A DNA stretch of 64,000 bases. Source: Microbacterium nymphoidis. GTDB taxonomy: Bacteria; Actinomycetota; Actinomycetes; Actinomycetales; Microbacteriaceae. The notes below the pieces were generated by a model, which ran no database searches, was not told the origin of the DNA, and saw nothing but the letters and a program-made list of their open reading frames with translations. The translations under genes and the position numbers were made by a program. The first letter of the stretch is position 1. The number at the start of each line of letters is the position of its first letter. Positions 47,458-56,694 of the stretch are shown here, in pieces. The stretch spans positions 1,054,001 through 1,118,000 of the forward strand of contig NZ_JAJNOD010000001.1 of the NCBI RefSeq assembly GCF_021044885.1, given 5' to 3'.

Positions 47458-48197
47458 CCGAGAACGCATCCGATGTCGTCGTGCAGATGACAGACGTCCA
47501 CGCCGGCTATCTTCCGGGCATCAACATCCTCAACGGCGCCAACCTCGTCGCGCGCAAGGGCGAGCTCATCGGCATCATCGGGCCGAACGGCGCCGGGAAG
47601 TCCACGCTGCTGAAGGCCATCTTCGGAATGGTGAAGGTACGCGGAGGTGAGATCACCGTCAACGGCGAGAGCATCGTCGGGCTGAAGGCGGACAAGCTCG
47701 TCTCGCGCGGCGTGGCCTTCGTGCCGCAGACCAACAACGTCTTCCCCTCGCTCACCATCGAGGAGAACCTGCAGATGGGGCTGTATCAGAACCCGAAGGC
47801 GTTCGCGGAGCGCCTGGAGTTCGTCACCGGGATCTTCGCCGAGCTGGGTGCGCGCCTGAAGCAACGCGCCGGATCGCTGTCCGGCGGCGAGCGGCAGATG
47901 GTCGCGATGAGCCGCGCGCTGATGATGGACCCGTCGGTGCTGCTCCTGGACGAGCCGTCCGCCGGCCTCAGCCCGGTGCGACAGGACGATGCCTTCATCC
48001 GCGTCAGCGACATCAACAAGGCGGGAGTCACCACGATCATGGTGGAACAGAACGCCCGCCGCTGCCTGCAGATCTGCGACCGCGGCTATGTGCTGGATCA
48101 GGGCCGCGACGCTTACGAGGGCCCCGGTCGTGACCTGCTCGTGGATCCGAAAGTCATCGCGCTCTACCTCGGTACCCTCGCGGAGGATGCCGCCTAG
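47454..48197 (+). CDS. livF: Branched-chain amino acid ABC ATP-binding protein (LivF type)
   Basis: 247 residues, normal for LivF. Walker A is IIGPNGAGKSTLL; the signature is LSGGERQMVAMSRALM; Walker B is VLLLDEPSAGLSPV, with MVEQNARRCL as the H-loop region, where Q-N replaces the usual histidine as in most LivF proteins. The GTG overlaps the livG stop by four bases. Two back-to-back terminators follow the gene. Confidence 0.95.
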   Translation: MTENASDVVVQMTDVHAGYLPGINILNGANLVARKGELIGIIGPNGAGKSTLLKAIFGMVKVRGGEITVNGESIVGLKADKLVSRGVAFVPQTNNVFPSLTIEENLQMGLYQNPKAFAERLEFVTGIFAELGARLKQRAGSLSGGERQMVAMSRALMMDPSVLLLDEPSAGLSPVRQDDAFIRVSDINKAGVTTIMVEQNARRCLQICDRGYVLDQGRDAYEGPGRDLLVDPKVIALYLGTLAEDAA

Positions 48198-48216
48198 TCC
48201 CCCGATGGGAGATGGA

Positions 48217-48250
48217 GAACGCACCCCCGACCGCGGTCGGGGGTGCGTTC
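48217..48250 (+). terminator. Terminator of the livHMGF operon
   Basis: A 34-base perfect palindrome (15-bp stem plus CCGCGG centre effectively forming the loop) starts 20 bases after the livF stop and is followed by TTGATCT. Confidence 0.85.
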
Positions 48251-48274
48251 TTGATCTCCCGTTCCGCGGCAATG

Positions 48275-48309
48275 CGAGATGCCCCCGGTGCAGCACCGGG
48301 GGCATCTCG
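48275..48309 (-). terminator. Terminator of the livJ gene
   Basis: A perfect 16-bp stem (48275-48290 and 48294-48309) with a three-base loop lies 12 bases after the substrate-binding protein stop, facing the livF terminator. Confidence 0.85.
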
Positions 48310-48320
48310 GGTGAGGCGTA

Positions 48321-49628
48321 TCAGTCGATGCGCTCGTACTGGTTCTCGGCCTTGTACTCGTAGACGCCGATCGCGGCGGCCTGCGGGTCGCCGGCCTCGT
48401 CGAAGTCGACGTCACCGGAGTAGCCGTTGTAGTTGGCCACGCCGCCGTCGTTGATGATCTTCGCGCAGTCGGCGAACGACGTGCACTCGGTGCCGTCACC
48501 GGAGCCGCCCGAGACCTCCTGCATCTTGGCGGCGACGTCCTTGCCGTCGGTCGACTTGGCGGCAAGCGCCGCCAGCGCCATCAGCACGACGGCGTCGTAC
48601 GCCTCGGCGGCGTAGGTCCAGTCCTCGACCTTGGGGTTGCCCGCCGCCGTCCAGTTGGCCTGCAGACGCTCGGTGAAGTCGTCCGGCAGCTTCGGGCCGG
48701 CCTTGGTGCCCTTGGCACCCGTCATGTCGATGGAGATCTCATCGGCGCTACCGGCCACGTACTGCTTGAGGTTGCCGTCCACCAGGTAGAAGTCCTTGGC
48801 CGTGAAGCCGGCGTTCACCAGCAGCGGGCCGATGGTCTTGAACTGGTCGTAGCTGACCACGGCGATGGCGTCCGGCTTGGCCGCGGCCACGGCCGAGACC
48901 TGCGAGTCGAACTGCGCGTCACCGACGTTGAACGACTCCTGCGCCACGACCTTGCCGCCGCTCGCCTCGAAGTTCGACGCGATGGCCTCGTTCAGACCGG
49001 TGCCGTAAGCGTCGTTCTGGTAGATGATCGCCAGGTTCTTCTTCTGGTCGTCGGCCATCACGCCGGCGAGGACCTCGCCCTGGAGCAGGTCGCTGGGCGC
49101 GGTGCGGAAGTAGAGCCCGTTGTCGTCGATGGTGGTGAAGTCCGGCGACGTGTTCGACGGCGAGACCTCGACGATGTTGGCCGCGACGTTCTCCGGCAGG
49201 ATGATCTTCGTCACGGCGGACGATGCAGCGCCCACGAGACCGGTGATGCCGGCGTTGCGGAGCGTGGTCATGCTGGCGTCGTAGAGCTTGGAGTCGGTGT
49301 CACCCTCGTCGCCCTCGGTGAGGTCGATGGTGATGCCCGCAGCAGCGTCGTTGACCTCCTTGACCGCGAGCGTGGTGCCACCGGACATGGGCGGGCCGAG
49401 GAACGCGAGCGAACCGGTCTTCGGAAGCAGAGCACCCATCTTGAACGTGAGGTCACCCGTGGTGCCCGAGCCCTGCGTGGACGCAGCCGTCTCGCCACCG
49501 GACGAAGCGGAGGGCTTGTCCCCACCGCTCGTTCCGCCGCTGCAGCCGGCCAGCACGAGCGCGGACACTGCTGTCAGCGCCAGACCGGCGAGCACCCGCG
49601 TGCGGCGCTTTCGCGTGAATTCGTACAT
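48321..49628 (-). CDS. livJ: Branched-chain amino acid-type substrate-binding lipoprotein
   Basis: 435 residues from the ATG at 49628 (AAAGGAAC upstream). The signal peptide ends in lipobox LVLAGC, then a Gly/Ser-rich spacer. The periplasmic-binding-protein type 1 fold follows: FKMGALLPKTGSLAFLGPPM, GLVGAASSAVTKII, LAIIYQNDAYGTGLNEAIA, YSGDVDFDEAGDP near the end. It captures the ligand outside the membrane for LivHMGF. The gene is convergent with livF rather than inside the operon, so it has its own promoter and leader. Confidence 0.93.
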   Translation of the reverse strand: MYEFTRKRRTRVLAGLALTAVSALVLAGCSGGTSGGDKPSASSGGETAASTQGSGTTGDLTFKMGALLPKTGSLAFLGPPMSGGTTLAVKEVNDAAAGITIDLTEGDEGDTDSKLYDASMTTLRNAGITGLVGAASSAVTKIILPENVAANIVEVSPSNTSPDFTTIDDNGLYFRTAPSDLLQGEVLAGVMADDQKKNLAIIYQNDAYGTGLNEAIASNFEASGGKVVAQESFNVGDAQFDSQVSAVAAAKPDAIAVVSYDQFKTIGPLLVNAGFTAKDFYLVDGNLKQYVAGSADEISIDMTGAKGTKAGPKLPDDFTERLQANWTAAGNPKVEDWTYAAEAYDAVVLMALAALAAKSTDGKDVAAKMQEVSGGSGDGTECTSFADCAKIINDGGVANYNGYSGDVDFDEAGDPQAAAIGVYEYKAENQYERID

Positions 49629-49650
49629 AGTGTTCCTTTGCTCGAAACAT

Positions 49651-49700
49651 GTGCGTCGTCGATGACGCACCCGGATCGCTCCGGGTTTCCTGAAACACTA
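49651..49700 (-). promoter_or_regulatory. livJ promoter and structured leader
   Basis: TAGTGT (49695-49700, minus strand) is a possible -10 box. The roughly 65-base leader holds two adjacent hairpins: 49680-49686 with 49669-49675, and 49664-49670 with 49651-49657. Their arms share two bases, so they may compete. Confidence 0.4.
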
Positions 49701-49754
49701 AGGTGCGCGAGCGCCTGCGTACGTATCAGACTGCTAACGATCCGCGGGCTCGGA

Positions 49755-50696
49755 TCACACCTGCGCCGCCCGCGCGAGGGCCGCCCGTGCGCGGCGTCCC
49801 GCCAGCAGCGAGTCCGTGACGAGGATGACCACGGCGACCCAGACGATGCCGAAACCGATCCACCGTTCCGCAGGCATCGGTTCATGCAGGATGAACACGC
49901 CCACGAGGAACTGCAGGATCGGAGCAGCGAACTGCAGGATGCCGACCATGGTCAGTGGAATTCGGCGCGTCCCGATCGCGAACAGCAGCAGCGGCACGGC
50001 CGTGGTGATGCCGAGGCCCGCGATGAGGGCCACGTGCCCGATGCCGCCGACGCCGATGGTGATGCCGGAGGTGACGGCGACGACCACGAGCTGGACGATG
50101 GCCACCGGCAGCAGCCACACGGTCTCCAGGGTGAGGCCGCTGACCGCGTCGACGCGCGGTCCGATGCGGTTCTTCACGAGACCGTAGAAGCCGAACGAGA
50201 AGGCGAGGCCGAGGGAGATCCACGGCATCTCGCCGTAGCCGATCACGATGGCGATGACTGCGAGGGCGGCCACCCCGATGGCGGTCCACTGCAGCGGACG
50301 CAGGCGCTCGTGCAGCACGAGCACGCCGAGCAGAACCGACACGATCGGGTTGATGAAGTATCCGAGGCTGCTCTCGACCACCTGCCCGCCCTGGGCCGCC
50401 AGCACGAAGAGCTGCCAGTTGATGTAGACGAGCCCGCCGCCCAGGGCCGTGAGCGCGGCGAGTTTCGGGTCACGGAAGACGGCGATCACACGCGACCAGC
50501 CGCGGGTCACCGCTAGCGCCACGAGGCAGAACACCACCGAGAACACGATCCGCCAGGCGACCGTCTCCCAGGCACCCGTCGGTGCCAGGATAAGGAAGTA
50601 GACCGGGAGGACTCCCCAGAGCAGATACGCGGAGAGAGTGCTCAGGAATCCGACGGTTTCGTCGCTGGTGCGGCGCTGCGCGGGTGCGCTCTTCAC
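49755..50696 (-). CDS. rarD: RarD-type EamA transporter, second copy
   Basis: 313 residues, ten hydrophobic helices. GFLSTLSAYLLWGVLPVYFL at the N-terminus and SSLGYFINPIVSVLLGVLVL, ERLRPLQWTAIGVAALAVIA are RarD signatures. RarD proteins are DMT-superfamily exporters named after the E. coli gene once called chloramphenicol-sensitive; their cargo is unsettled. The GTG overlaps the stop of the first copy by four bases (GTGA). It is clearly paralogous to it. Confidence 0.9.
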   Translation of the reverse strand: MKSAPAQRRTSDETVGFLSTLSAYLLWGVLPVYFLILAPTGAWETVAWRIVFSVVFCLVALAVTRGWSRVIAVFRDPKLAALTALGGGLVYINWQLFVLAAQGGQVVESSLGYFINPIVSVLLGVLVLHERLRPLQWTAIGVAALAVIAIVIGYGEMPWISLGLAFSFGFYGLVKNRIGPRVDAVSGLTLETVWLLPVAIVQLVVVAVTSGITIGVGGIGHVALIAGLGITTAVPLLLFAIGTRRIPLTMVGILQFAAPILQFLVGVFILHEPMPAERWIGFGIVWVAVVILVTDSLLAGRRARAALARAAQV

Positions 50697-51703
50697 TGCT
50701 TCCTCCGGGAGTCGATGACGGGGGTGGGTGCCGTCTCGATGCGCTGCATCGGTCCGGTGGCGGTCGCGGGGATGCCGCGCGCGAGTCTTCGTTCGCGGCG
50801 GCGGGCGGAGAGGGTGATCAGACTGTCCACCACCAGCAACGCCACGGCTCCCCAGACGATTCCGAAGCCGAGCAGACGCGCGGGCGGCATCGGCTCGCCG
50901 AGGATCACGGCGCCGGCGACGAACTGGATGATCGGTTCGATGAACTGCAGGATGCCGATGTAGATGAGCGGAACACGTCGCGTCCCCGCGGCGAAGAGCA
51001 GCAGCGGGAGCGCAGTCACCACACCCGACAGCGGGACCATCGCGGTGTTGAGCGCTCCGTGGCTGCCCCACTCCAGCCCGCGGGTGACGGCGATCACCAC
51101 GAGCTGGATCACCGCGATCGGCAGCGTCCACAGTGTCTCCAGGGTCAGCCCGCTGATGGCGTCCACCCGCGCGCCGATCTTCTTCTTGACGAATCCGTAC
51201 AGTCCGAACGTGACGGCCATGAGGAGTGCCATCCACGGCACCGTGCCGTAGATGACCGACAGCACGACGACGGCGAGCAGTGACAGGCCGAACGCCGCCC
51301 ACTGCAGTGCGCGCAGCCGTTCGTGGAAGAAGACGATGCCCAGCACCACGGAGATGATCGGCGTGATGAAGTAACCGAGGCTGGATTCCAGCACGTTGCC
51401 GGTGGTGGCGGCCAGGGTGAACAGATACCAGTTCAGATAGATGATGCCCGCGGCCAGCCCGCACAGCAGCAGCACCCGTGGCTGGCGGATCACAGCCGAG
51501 ATGTTCGACCACCCGCGCGTGACGGCGACGAGGATGGCGCAGAACACCAGCGAGAACACCACACGCCAGCCGACGATCTCATCGGCTCGCAGCGGGATCA
51601 GCAGCAGGAAGAACAGGGGAACGATCCCCCACAGCACGTAACTTCCCGATGCGTAGAGGATCCCCTTCCCGCGCTCCTCCGCAGGGGCGCGGTCCGTCAT
51701 CAC
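50693..51703 (-). CDS. rarD: RarD-type EamA transporter, first copy
   Basis: 336 residues (335 from the ATG at 51700). GILYASGSYVLWGIVPLFFL, SSLGYFITPIISVVLGIVFF and ERLRALQWAAFGLSLLAVVV parallel the downstream copy almost motif for motif. The C-terminal tail is longer and basic (RRRERRLARGIPA). The two genes are co-transcribed and arose by tandem duplication. They may form a heterodimer or handle related substrates. Confidence 0.9.
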   Translation of the reverse strand: MMTDRAPAEERGKGILYASGSYVLWGIVPLFFLLLIPLRADEIVGWRVVFSLVFCAILVAVTRGWSNISAVIRQPRVLLLCGLAAGIIYLNWYLFTLAATTGNVLESSLGYFITPIISVVLGIVFFHERLRALQWAAFGLSLLAVVVLSVIYGTVPWMALLMAVTFGLYGFVKKKIGARVDAISGLTLETLWTLPIAVIQLVVIAVTRGLEWGSHGALNTAMVPLSGVVTALPLLLFAAGTRRVPLIYIGILQFIEPIIQFVAGAVILGEPMPPARLLGFGIVWGAVALLVVDSLITLSARRRERRLARGIPATATGPMQRIETAPTPVIDSRRKQ

Positions 51704-51764
51704 TTCAGCAGTCTATGGCTCCCCGCCGCGCACGCCTGCCCGTCCCCCGGGCGCAGAGACATGA

Positions 51765-51797
51765 CGAAGGCCCGTGTGCGGTGCACACGGGCCTTCG
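51765..51797 (-). terminator. Terminator of groES
   Basis: A perfect 15-bp stem (51765-51779 and 51783-51797) with a three-base loop lies about 21 bases after the groES stop. It separates groES from the RarD genes. Confidence 0.85.
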
Positions 51798-51818
51798 GAC
51801 GAAAGCGTCAGCCGAGGA

Positions 51819-52115
51819 TCAGCGAACGACGACCGCCAGAACATCGCGAGCGGAGAGCACGAGGAACTCCTCGGCACCGAACTTCACCTCGGTGCCGCCG
51901 TACTTGCTGTAGAGCACGCGGTCACCGACGGCGACGTCGAGCGGAACGCGGTTGCCGTTGTCGTCGATGCGACCGGGGCCCACGGCCACGACCTCGCCCT
52001 CCTGGGGCTTTTCCTTGGCGGTGTCGGGGATGACCAGTCCACTGGCAGTGGTCTGCTCAGCCTCGACCTGCTTGATGACGATGCGGTCCTCGAGCGGCTT
52101 GATGGAAACCGACAC
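51819..52115 (-). CDS. groES: Co-chaperonin GroES
   Basis: 98 residues, full length. [19 protein letters not shown], the mobile loop region [20 protein letters not shown] and [15 protein letters not shown] are canonical. It caps the GroEL chamber. No groEL follows; a terminator and the RarD genes come next, so groEL must be elsewhere. Two CIRCE-type inverted repeats upstream indicate HrcA heat-shock repression. Confidence 0.97.
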   Translation of the reverse strand: MSVSIKPLEDRIVIKQVEAEQTTASGLVIPDTAKEKPQEGEVVAVGPGRIDDNGNRVPLDVAVGDRVLYSKYGGTEVKFGAEEFLVLSARDVLAVVVR

Positions 52116-52149
52116 GGTTTACCTCTTCCTTCTTGCGATTCAAGACTCG

Positions 52150-52176
52150 TTAGCACCCGCACTAGTCGAGTGCTAA
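52150..52176. promoter_or_regulatory. CIRCE operator (HrcA site) 1
   Basis: TTAGCACCC, nine bases, GAGTGCTAA: one mismatch to the CIRCE consensus inverted repeat. It lies 35 bases before the groES ATG. Confidence 0.92.
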
Positions 52177-52195
52177 TGCCAGTGTAGGACGGTGG

Positions 52196-52222
52196 CTGGC
52201 ACTCACGCAATGCGAGTGCCAA
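52196..52222. promoter_or_regulatory. CIRCE-like operator (HrcA site) 2
   Basis: CTGGCACTC, nine bases, GAGTGCCAA: the same arm spacing with G:C changes in both arms that keep the symmetry. It is 19 bases upstream of site 1. Confidence 0.82.
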
Positions 52223-52266
52223 TCCTTCAGCAACCGGTCAGACTGCGCCGCGCGGAGGGCGGCCCG

Positions 52267-52272
52267 TAGGCT
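52267..52272 (+). promoter_or_regulatory. Candidate leaderless -10 box (TAGGCT)
   Basis: TAGGCT ends six bases before the GTG at 52279 and supports that codon over the ATG at 52285. Confidence 0.5.
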
Positions 52273-52278
52273 GTCGGA

Positions 52279-53466
52279 GTGGAGATGAGCGAGCTGAGGG
52301 CCCTGCTGACGCCGGAGGGCCTCGCCCTCCTCGATGCGACGGGTGGGATCGTCACGAGCGACGACGCCCTGCGCGCCGTCTCGCGCCTGCGCGCCGCAGG
52401 CCACGGACCGGAACTCGTCTCCGCCGTCGTCACCCAGGCCCGGCTGCGCACGCGCGCGGCGGCGAAGTTCGGACCGTTCGCCGAGCGCATGCTGTTCACC
52501 CGCGCCGGCCTGGAGCAGGCTACGCGCATGCCCGTCGCCGCACGCCATGCCGGGCGGTTCCGCGCGGCCGGACTGACCAGTGTGGCAGACCTCGGCTGCG
52601 GTATCGGCGGCGATTCCCTCGCCTTCGCCGGCGCAGACCTTCGGGTGCTCGCCGTGGACGCCGACGAGGTCACAGCCGCGATCGCCGCGTACAATCTCGC
52701 GATCTTCGGGGACGACGTCCGCGTGCAGCATGCGCGTGCTGAGGAGACCGACCTCGGCGACGTCGAGGCCGCATGGCTCGATCCGGCGCGCCGCACCGCC
52801 GGTCACTCCGAGACGACGCGGGTGGGTGCCCACGAGTACACCCCGTCTCTGCCCTGGGTGTATGAGCTGGCCGAACGCATGCCGCTGGGGGTCAAGCTCG
52901 GCCCCGCGCACGATCGCGCCGAGATCCCGGACGGGGCGGAAGCTCAGTGGGTGAGCGACGGCGGATCGGTGGTGGAGCTCGCGCTGTGGTTCGGCGCACT
53001 CGCGCGTCCGGGAATCGGTCGCTCCGCCCTGGTCATGCGCGCCGACGAGTCCCACGAACTGAGCGCATCGGCCGACACCGAGGACGAGCCGGTGCGCCCC
53101 CTGGGCGCCTTCCTCCATGAGCCCGACGGCGCCGTGATCCGGGCGCGGCTGATCGGGGAGGTCGCCCGGTCGCTGGATGCCGGAATGCTCGCCCCGGCAA
53201 TCGCCTACGTCACCGGGGACGCGGCGCTCACCAGCCCGTTCGTACAGTCGTTCCGGGTACGTGAGGAGCTCCCGACCGACCCCAAGCAGCTCGCTCGCGC
53301 GCTGAAGGCACGCGACATCGGCACCCTGGAGATCAAGAAGCGCGGCGTGGACGTCGACCCCGCCGCGCTGCGACGCAAGCTCAAGCTCACCGGCAGTGAG
53401 TCGGCGACCCTGTTCCTCACCCGGCGGGGCGATACGCGCGTCGCGATTCTCGCGGATCGCGTCTGA
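52279..53466 (+). CDS. Class I SAM-dependent methyltransferase with THUMP-like domain
   Basis: 395 residues. VADLGCGIGGDSLAFAGADL (near residue 100) is motif I of the Rossmann methyltransferase fold, VLAVDADEVTAAIAAYNLA is the acidic-loop region, and VEAAWLDPARRT replaces the catalytic DPP-type motif. The C-terminal 70 residues (LARALKARDIGTLEIKKRGV; KLTGSESATLFLTRRGDTRV) match the THUMP-like domain found at the end of such proteins. The substrate is probably RNA but is unknown. Divergent from groES. Confidence 0.85.
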   Translation: MEMSELRALLTPEGLALLDATGGIVTSDDALRAVSRLRAAGHGPELVSAVVTQARLRTRAAAKFGPFAERMLFTRAGLEQATRMPVAARHAGRFRAAGLTSVADLGCGIGGDSLAFAGADLRVLAVDADEVTAAIAAYNLAIFGDDVRVQHARAEETDLGDVEAAWLDPARRTAGHSETTRVGAHEYTPSLPWVYELAERMPLGVKLGPAHDRAEIPDGAEAQWVSDGGSVVELALWFGALARPGIGRSALVMRADESHELSASADTEDEPVRPLGAFLHEPDGAVIRARLIGEVARSLDAGMLAPAIAYVTGDAALTSPFVQSFRVREELPTDPKQLARALKARDIGTLEIKKRGVDVDPAALRRKLKLTGSESATLFLTRRGDTRVAILADRV

Positions 53467-53475
53467 CGGGTCGTC

Positions 53476-53994
53476 TCAGAACCACCAGCCCACCTGGCGA
53501 CCGACCCACCAGATCCAGCCCGCGCTGTAGATGAGCGAGAGGATGCTGAGGCCGATGGCCCAGTGCCCGAGCGCCGTGCTCTCCGCCGGGCGCCGGACGG
53601 CCACGATGCCGAGGACCAGCGCGAAGATGCCGAGGGGGAAGAGCCAGCCGACCACGCACGAGCCGATGAGCGCGGAGATGGAGAACGAGAGCGCGCTGCC
53701 CCCGATGCCCTTGCGCACGAGCGCGGCGGGCGCCCACACCACCTCCGGACGTGCTGCGGATTCGTCTGCCACCGGAGGCGCGCCGCGCAGTTCGGGGTCG
53801 TCTGCGGGGTCGGGGATCTGACGGATCACCGAGATCTCGGCGGTCCAGCCGGTGTGCTCCGGGTCGATTTCGGCGAGGATGTCCTTCGAGATCAGGTCCT
53901 CACGCACGGCCGACTCGACGACGGTGTCGTCGTCGAGAGAAGGATCCCCGCCGTCCGGCGGTGATCCCGACCCGGTGCGCGCGTCCTCAGCCAT
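53476..53994 (-). CDS. DUF4190-type small membrane protein
   Basis: 172 residues from the ATG at 53994. The first 100 are acidic and soluble (VRQIP-like: [15 protein letters not shown]). Two hydrophobic helices follow ([39 protein letters not shown]), the DUF4190-type arrangement in which a basic loop ([12 protein letters not shown]) joins the helices. It overlaps the end of tsaD by eight bases and is last in the glmS-to-tsaD gene run. The function is unknown. Confidence 0.7.
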   Translation of the reverse strand: MAEDARTGSGSPPDGGDPSLDDDTVVESAVREDLISKDILAEIDPEHTGWTAEISVIRQIPDPADDPELRGAPPVADESAARPEVVWAPAALVRKGIGGSALSFSISALIGSCVVGWLFPLGIFALVLGIVAVRRPAESTALGHWAIGLSILSLIYSAGWIWWVGRQVGWWF

Positions 53995-55072
53995 CGCGAC
54001 CCGCACTCGGTGCCGGCGCCACCTGGATCTCGGTGACCGGCAGCGTCGAATCCGCGCCGAACGCGAGCGTGGAAGCTCCACGCCCCGACATGATGAGCTC
54101 CGAGGCGAGCCCGGCGATCATCGCGCCGTTGTCGGTGCACAGCGACAACGGCGGGATCCGCACCGTGACGCCCGCCTTCGCGCCCCGCTCGAGCGCGACC
54201 TCCCGCAGCCGACGGTTGGCGATGACTCCGCCTCCGAGGAGCAGGCGCGGGACGCCGTACTGCGCGCACGCGTCGAGGGCCTTCGTGACGAGCACGTCGA
54301 CCACCGCCTCGCGGAAGCTCGCTGCGACGTCCGCGACCGGGATCTCCTCCCCCGCCGCACGCTTCTGCTCCACCCAGCGCGCCACCGCGGTCTTCAGACC
54401 GGAGAACGAGAAGTCATAGCGGTGATCGGCCATGTCGCTGGCGCGAGACAGCCCGCGAGGGAACCGGATCGCCGTCGGATCCCCGTCCGCTGCGGCACGG
54501 TCGATCTGCGGCCCGCCCGGATAGGGCAGCCCCAGCAGGCGGGCGACCTTGTCGAAGGCCTCCCCTGCGGCATCGTCCATGGTCTCCCCGAGCAGTTCGA
54601 CATCGGTGGTGAGATCGCGGACCAGCAGGAGGGAGGTGTGCCCCCCGGAGACGAGAAGAGCGACGGTGGGGTACTCGAGCGGCTCGGCGGAATCGTCCAG
54701 GATGTCCGCGGCGATGTGCCCGACGAGGTGGTTGACCGCGTACAGCGGCTTGCCGAGGCCCACCGCGAGCGCCTTCGCCGCCCCGACTCCCACCATCAGG
54801 GCCCCCGCGAGCCCCGGACCGCTCGTCACGGCGACGGCGTCGAGCTCGTCGAGGGTGACGCCGGACTCGGCCAGGGCCGCCTCGATTGCCGGCTGCAGCG
54901 CCTCCAGGTGGGCGCGCGCCGCGATCTCGGGGATCACCCCGCCGTAGCGGGCGTGCTCGTCCATGCTCGACGCGATCGTGTTGCTGAGCAGGGTGCGCCC
55001 CCGCACGATGCCGATTCCGGTCTCATCGCAGCTGGACTCGATGCCGAGCACCAGGGGTTCCGTGCGGTTCAC
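53987..55072 (-). CDS. tsaD: tRNA N6-threonylcarbamoyladenosine transferase
   Basis: 361 residues of the Kae1/Qri7 family. [16 protein letters not shown] is the N-terminal ASKHA phosphate loop. [13 protein letters not shown] and [13 protein letters not shown] give the metal-binding histidines; [13 protein letters not shown] and [15 protein letters not shown] complete the nucleotide site. With TsaB and TsaE it transfers threonylcarbamoyl to A37 of ANN-decoding tRNAs. It overlaps rimI by four bases. Confidence 0.97.
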   Translation of the reverse strand: MNRTEPLVLGIESSCDETGIGIVRGRTLLSNTIASSMDEHARYGGVIPEIAARAHLEALQPAIEAALAESGVTLDELDAVAVTSGPGLAGALMVGVGAAKALAVGLGKPLYAVNHLVGHIAADILDDSAEPLEYPTVALLVSGGHTSLLLVRDLTTDVELLGETMDDAAGEAFDKVARLLGLPYPGGPQIDRAAADGDPTAIRFPRGLSRASDMADHRYDFSFSGLKTAVARWVEQKRAAGEEIPVADVAASFREAVVDVLVTKALDACAQYGVPRLLLGGGVIANRRLREVALERGAKAGVTVRIPPLSLCTDNGAMIAGLASELIMSGRGASTLAFGADSTLPVTEIQVAPAPSAGRDG

Positions 55073-55542
55073 GCGAGCTTCTCCTTCACGGCGGCGGTCA
55101 GCGCCAGTCTCATCACCACGGCGTCGACATCGTCCGGCTGGTAGTAGTGCGGGCGTCGCCCGATCTCCGCGAACCCCTCCGACGCATAGAGGGCCCGCGC
55201 GGGTGCGTTGTCGTCACGGACATCGAGGAAGACCTCGCGCGCTCCCGCATCAATCGCTCGCCGAAGGAGTTCGTGAAGCAGCATCCGGCCGAGGCCGCGA
55301 CCGCGAGCTGCGGAGGCGACCGCGATGGTCTGCACATCGGCATCGGGTGAGCCGGACAGGGCTCGCAGACCCGCATATCCCTGCGTGGCACCGTCGGCGT
55401 CGACGAGCACGACGTACCGGGTGTGCGGCGAGGCGAGCTCGTCCGCCATGGTGTTCTCCGACCAGGCGTCGGTCGGGAATGACGCGTGTTCGAGCGCCAT
55501 GATGGCGGCGAGGTCGTCGACGCCGGCATCACGGAGGATCAT
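55069..55542 (-). CDS. rimI: Ribosomal protein S18-alanine N-acetyltransferase
   Basis: 157 residues of the GNAT fold. [20 protein letters not shown] and the acetyl-CoA loop [20 protein letters not shown] match RimI, and [20 protein letters not shown] is the conserved C-terminal block. RimI acetylates the N-terminus of protein S18. Its place between tsaB and tsaD is a widespread arrangement. Starts and stops overlap by four bases on both sides. Confidence 0.95.
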   Translation of the reverse strand: MILRDAGVDDLAAIMALEHASFPTDAWSENTMADELASPHTRYVVLVDADGATQGYAGLRALSGSPDADVQTIAVASAARGRGLGRMLLHELLRRAIDAGAREVFLDVRDDNAPARALYASEGFAEIGRRPHYYQPDDVDAVVMRLALTAAVKEKLA

Positions 55543-56162
55543 GCGCCGCCCTTCGGGGAGGCGGTCTTCGGTGCCGCCACGTCGGGAGAGCGCAGGTACA
55601 GCGGCTCGTCCGGTCCGATGATCCGCCCCGCCGCGATCGCACGTGCGGCCACGCGACCGAGAAGGCCGGCATCGAGCTGTGCGGCCTCTCCCCAGATCCA
55701 GCCGGTGAGAGCGATCTCCGCCTCGGCACGGGCGACCAGGGCCGGTTCGGCGTGGCGCACGGGAAGACCATCGGCGTCGATGCCGGTGTACGCGGTCCAG
55801 GCGAGCTCACGACGACGCGCGTCGGTCGCCACGGCGAACTCCGCATCGTCGTCCGATTCCAGCAGTCCGAGCGCGATGGCGTCGTGACTCACCACCGGCA
55901 CGACCTCGACTCCCCGGGCGAGTGCGAACGTCCGCGCAGCAGCGATCCCGATGCGCAGCCCGGTGAAGGGCCCGGGACCCATCCCCGCCGCAACGTGGGT
56001 GATGACGGGATCGCCCGCATCCTGCAGCACACGCGCCAGGAGATCGCCGATCACCTCGGCGTGACCGAGACGGTCATCGGTGTGCGCCTCGGCCAGCACC
56101 GTCCCGTCACGATCGACCACGGCGACCGCGGAACCGAGGGAAGTATCGATCGCGAGAATCAC
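55539..56162 (-). CDS. tsaB: tRNA t6A synthesis dimerisation protein TsaB
   Basis: 207 residues from the GTG at 56162, where the family N-terminus (ILAIDTSLGSAVAVVD) begins. GGAGGG touches this GTG, so spacing is poor and a start up to ten codons earlier cannot be excluded. MGPGPFTGLRIGIAAARTFA is the diagnostic motif. TsaB forms the scaffold with TsaD. The gene follows tsaE after a 55-bp gap. Confidence 0.93.
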   Translation of the reverse strand: MILAIDTSLGSAVAVVDRDGTVLAEAHTDDRLGHAEVIGDLLARVLQDAGDPVITHVAAGMGPGPFTGLRIGIAAARTFALARGVEVVPVVSHDAIALGLLESDDDAEFAVATDARRRELAWTAYTGIDADGLPVRHAEPALVARAEAEIALTGWIWGEAAQLDAGLLGRVAARAIAAGRIIGPDEPLYLRSPDVAAPKTASPKGGA

Positions 56163-56217
56163 CCCTCCAGGGTATCCCGCAGTGCACCGCACCCGGTCGC
56201 GAGCAAGCGGGGGCGGG

Positions 56218-56694
56218 TCAGGGACGAGCGACGATGCGGATGTGGCGCGTGGTGTCCCCGTCGAGCTCGTCGTCGGCGAGGCCGCCCACGTCGTCGCCCG
56301 TGGGGCGCTCGATCTCGATCTCCCACCAGTGATCGCGCAGGCCCTCCACCATGCCGTGGCCCCACTCGACGATCACGACCGACCCGTCCACATCCAGGTC
56401 GAGATCATCCAGCTCCGCAGCGGAGCCGAGACGGTAGGCGTCGACATGGATGAGAGGGGGGCCGTCCCCCAGCGACGGGTGGGTGCGTGCGATCACGAAC
56501 GTCGGGCTCTGCACCGGTCCGCGTACCCCGAGCCCCGCACCGATCCCCCGCGTCAGCGTGGTCTTGCCCGCACCCAGCGCCCCGGTGAGCACGATCAGAT
56601 CGCCCGCGACGAGCGATTCGCCGATACGGCGGCCCAGAGCTTCCATGCCGTCGGCGGTCTCGACGGCGATCTCTCCGAGCAGCGCCTCGTTCAC
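56218..56694 (-). CDS. tsaE: tRNA t6A synthesis ATPase TsaE
   Basis: 158 residues from the GTG at 56694. The P-loop is VLTGALGAGKTTLTRGIG, and SPTFVIARTH and IHVDAYRL with IVEWGHGM are the switch and metal motifs of the TsaE/YjeE family. It drives turnover of the TsaB-TsaD complex. The start overlaps the alr stop (GTGA). Confidence 0.95.
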   Translation of the reverse strand: MNEALLGEIAVETADGMEALGRRIGESLVAGDLIVLTGALGAGKTTLTRGIGAGLGVRGPVQSPTFVIARTHPSLGDGPPLIHVDAYRLGSAAELDDLDLDVDGSVVIVEWGHGMVEGLRDHWWEIEIERPTGDDVGGLADDELDGDTTRHIRIVARP

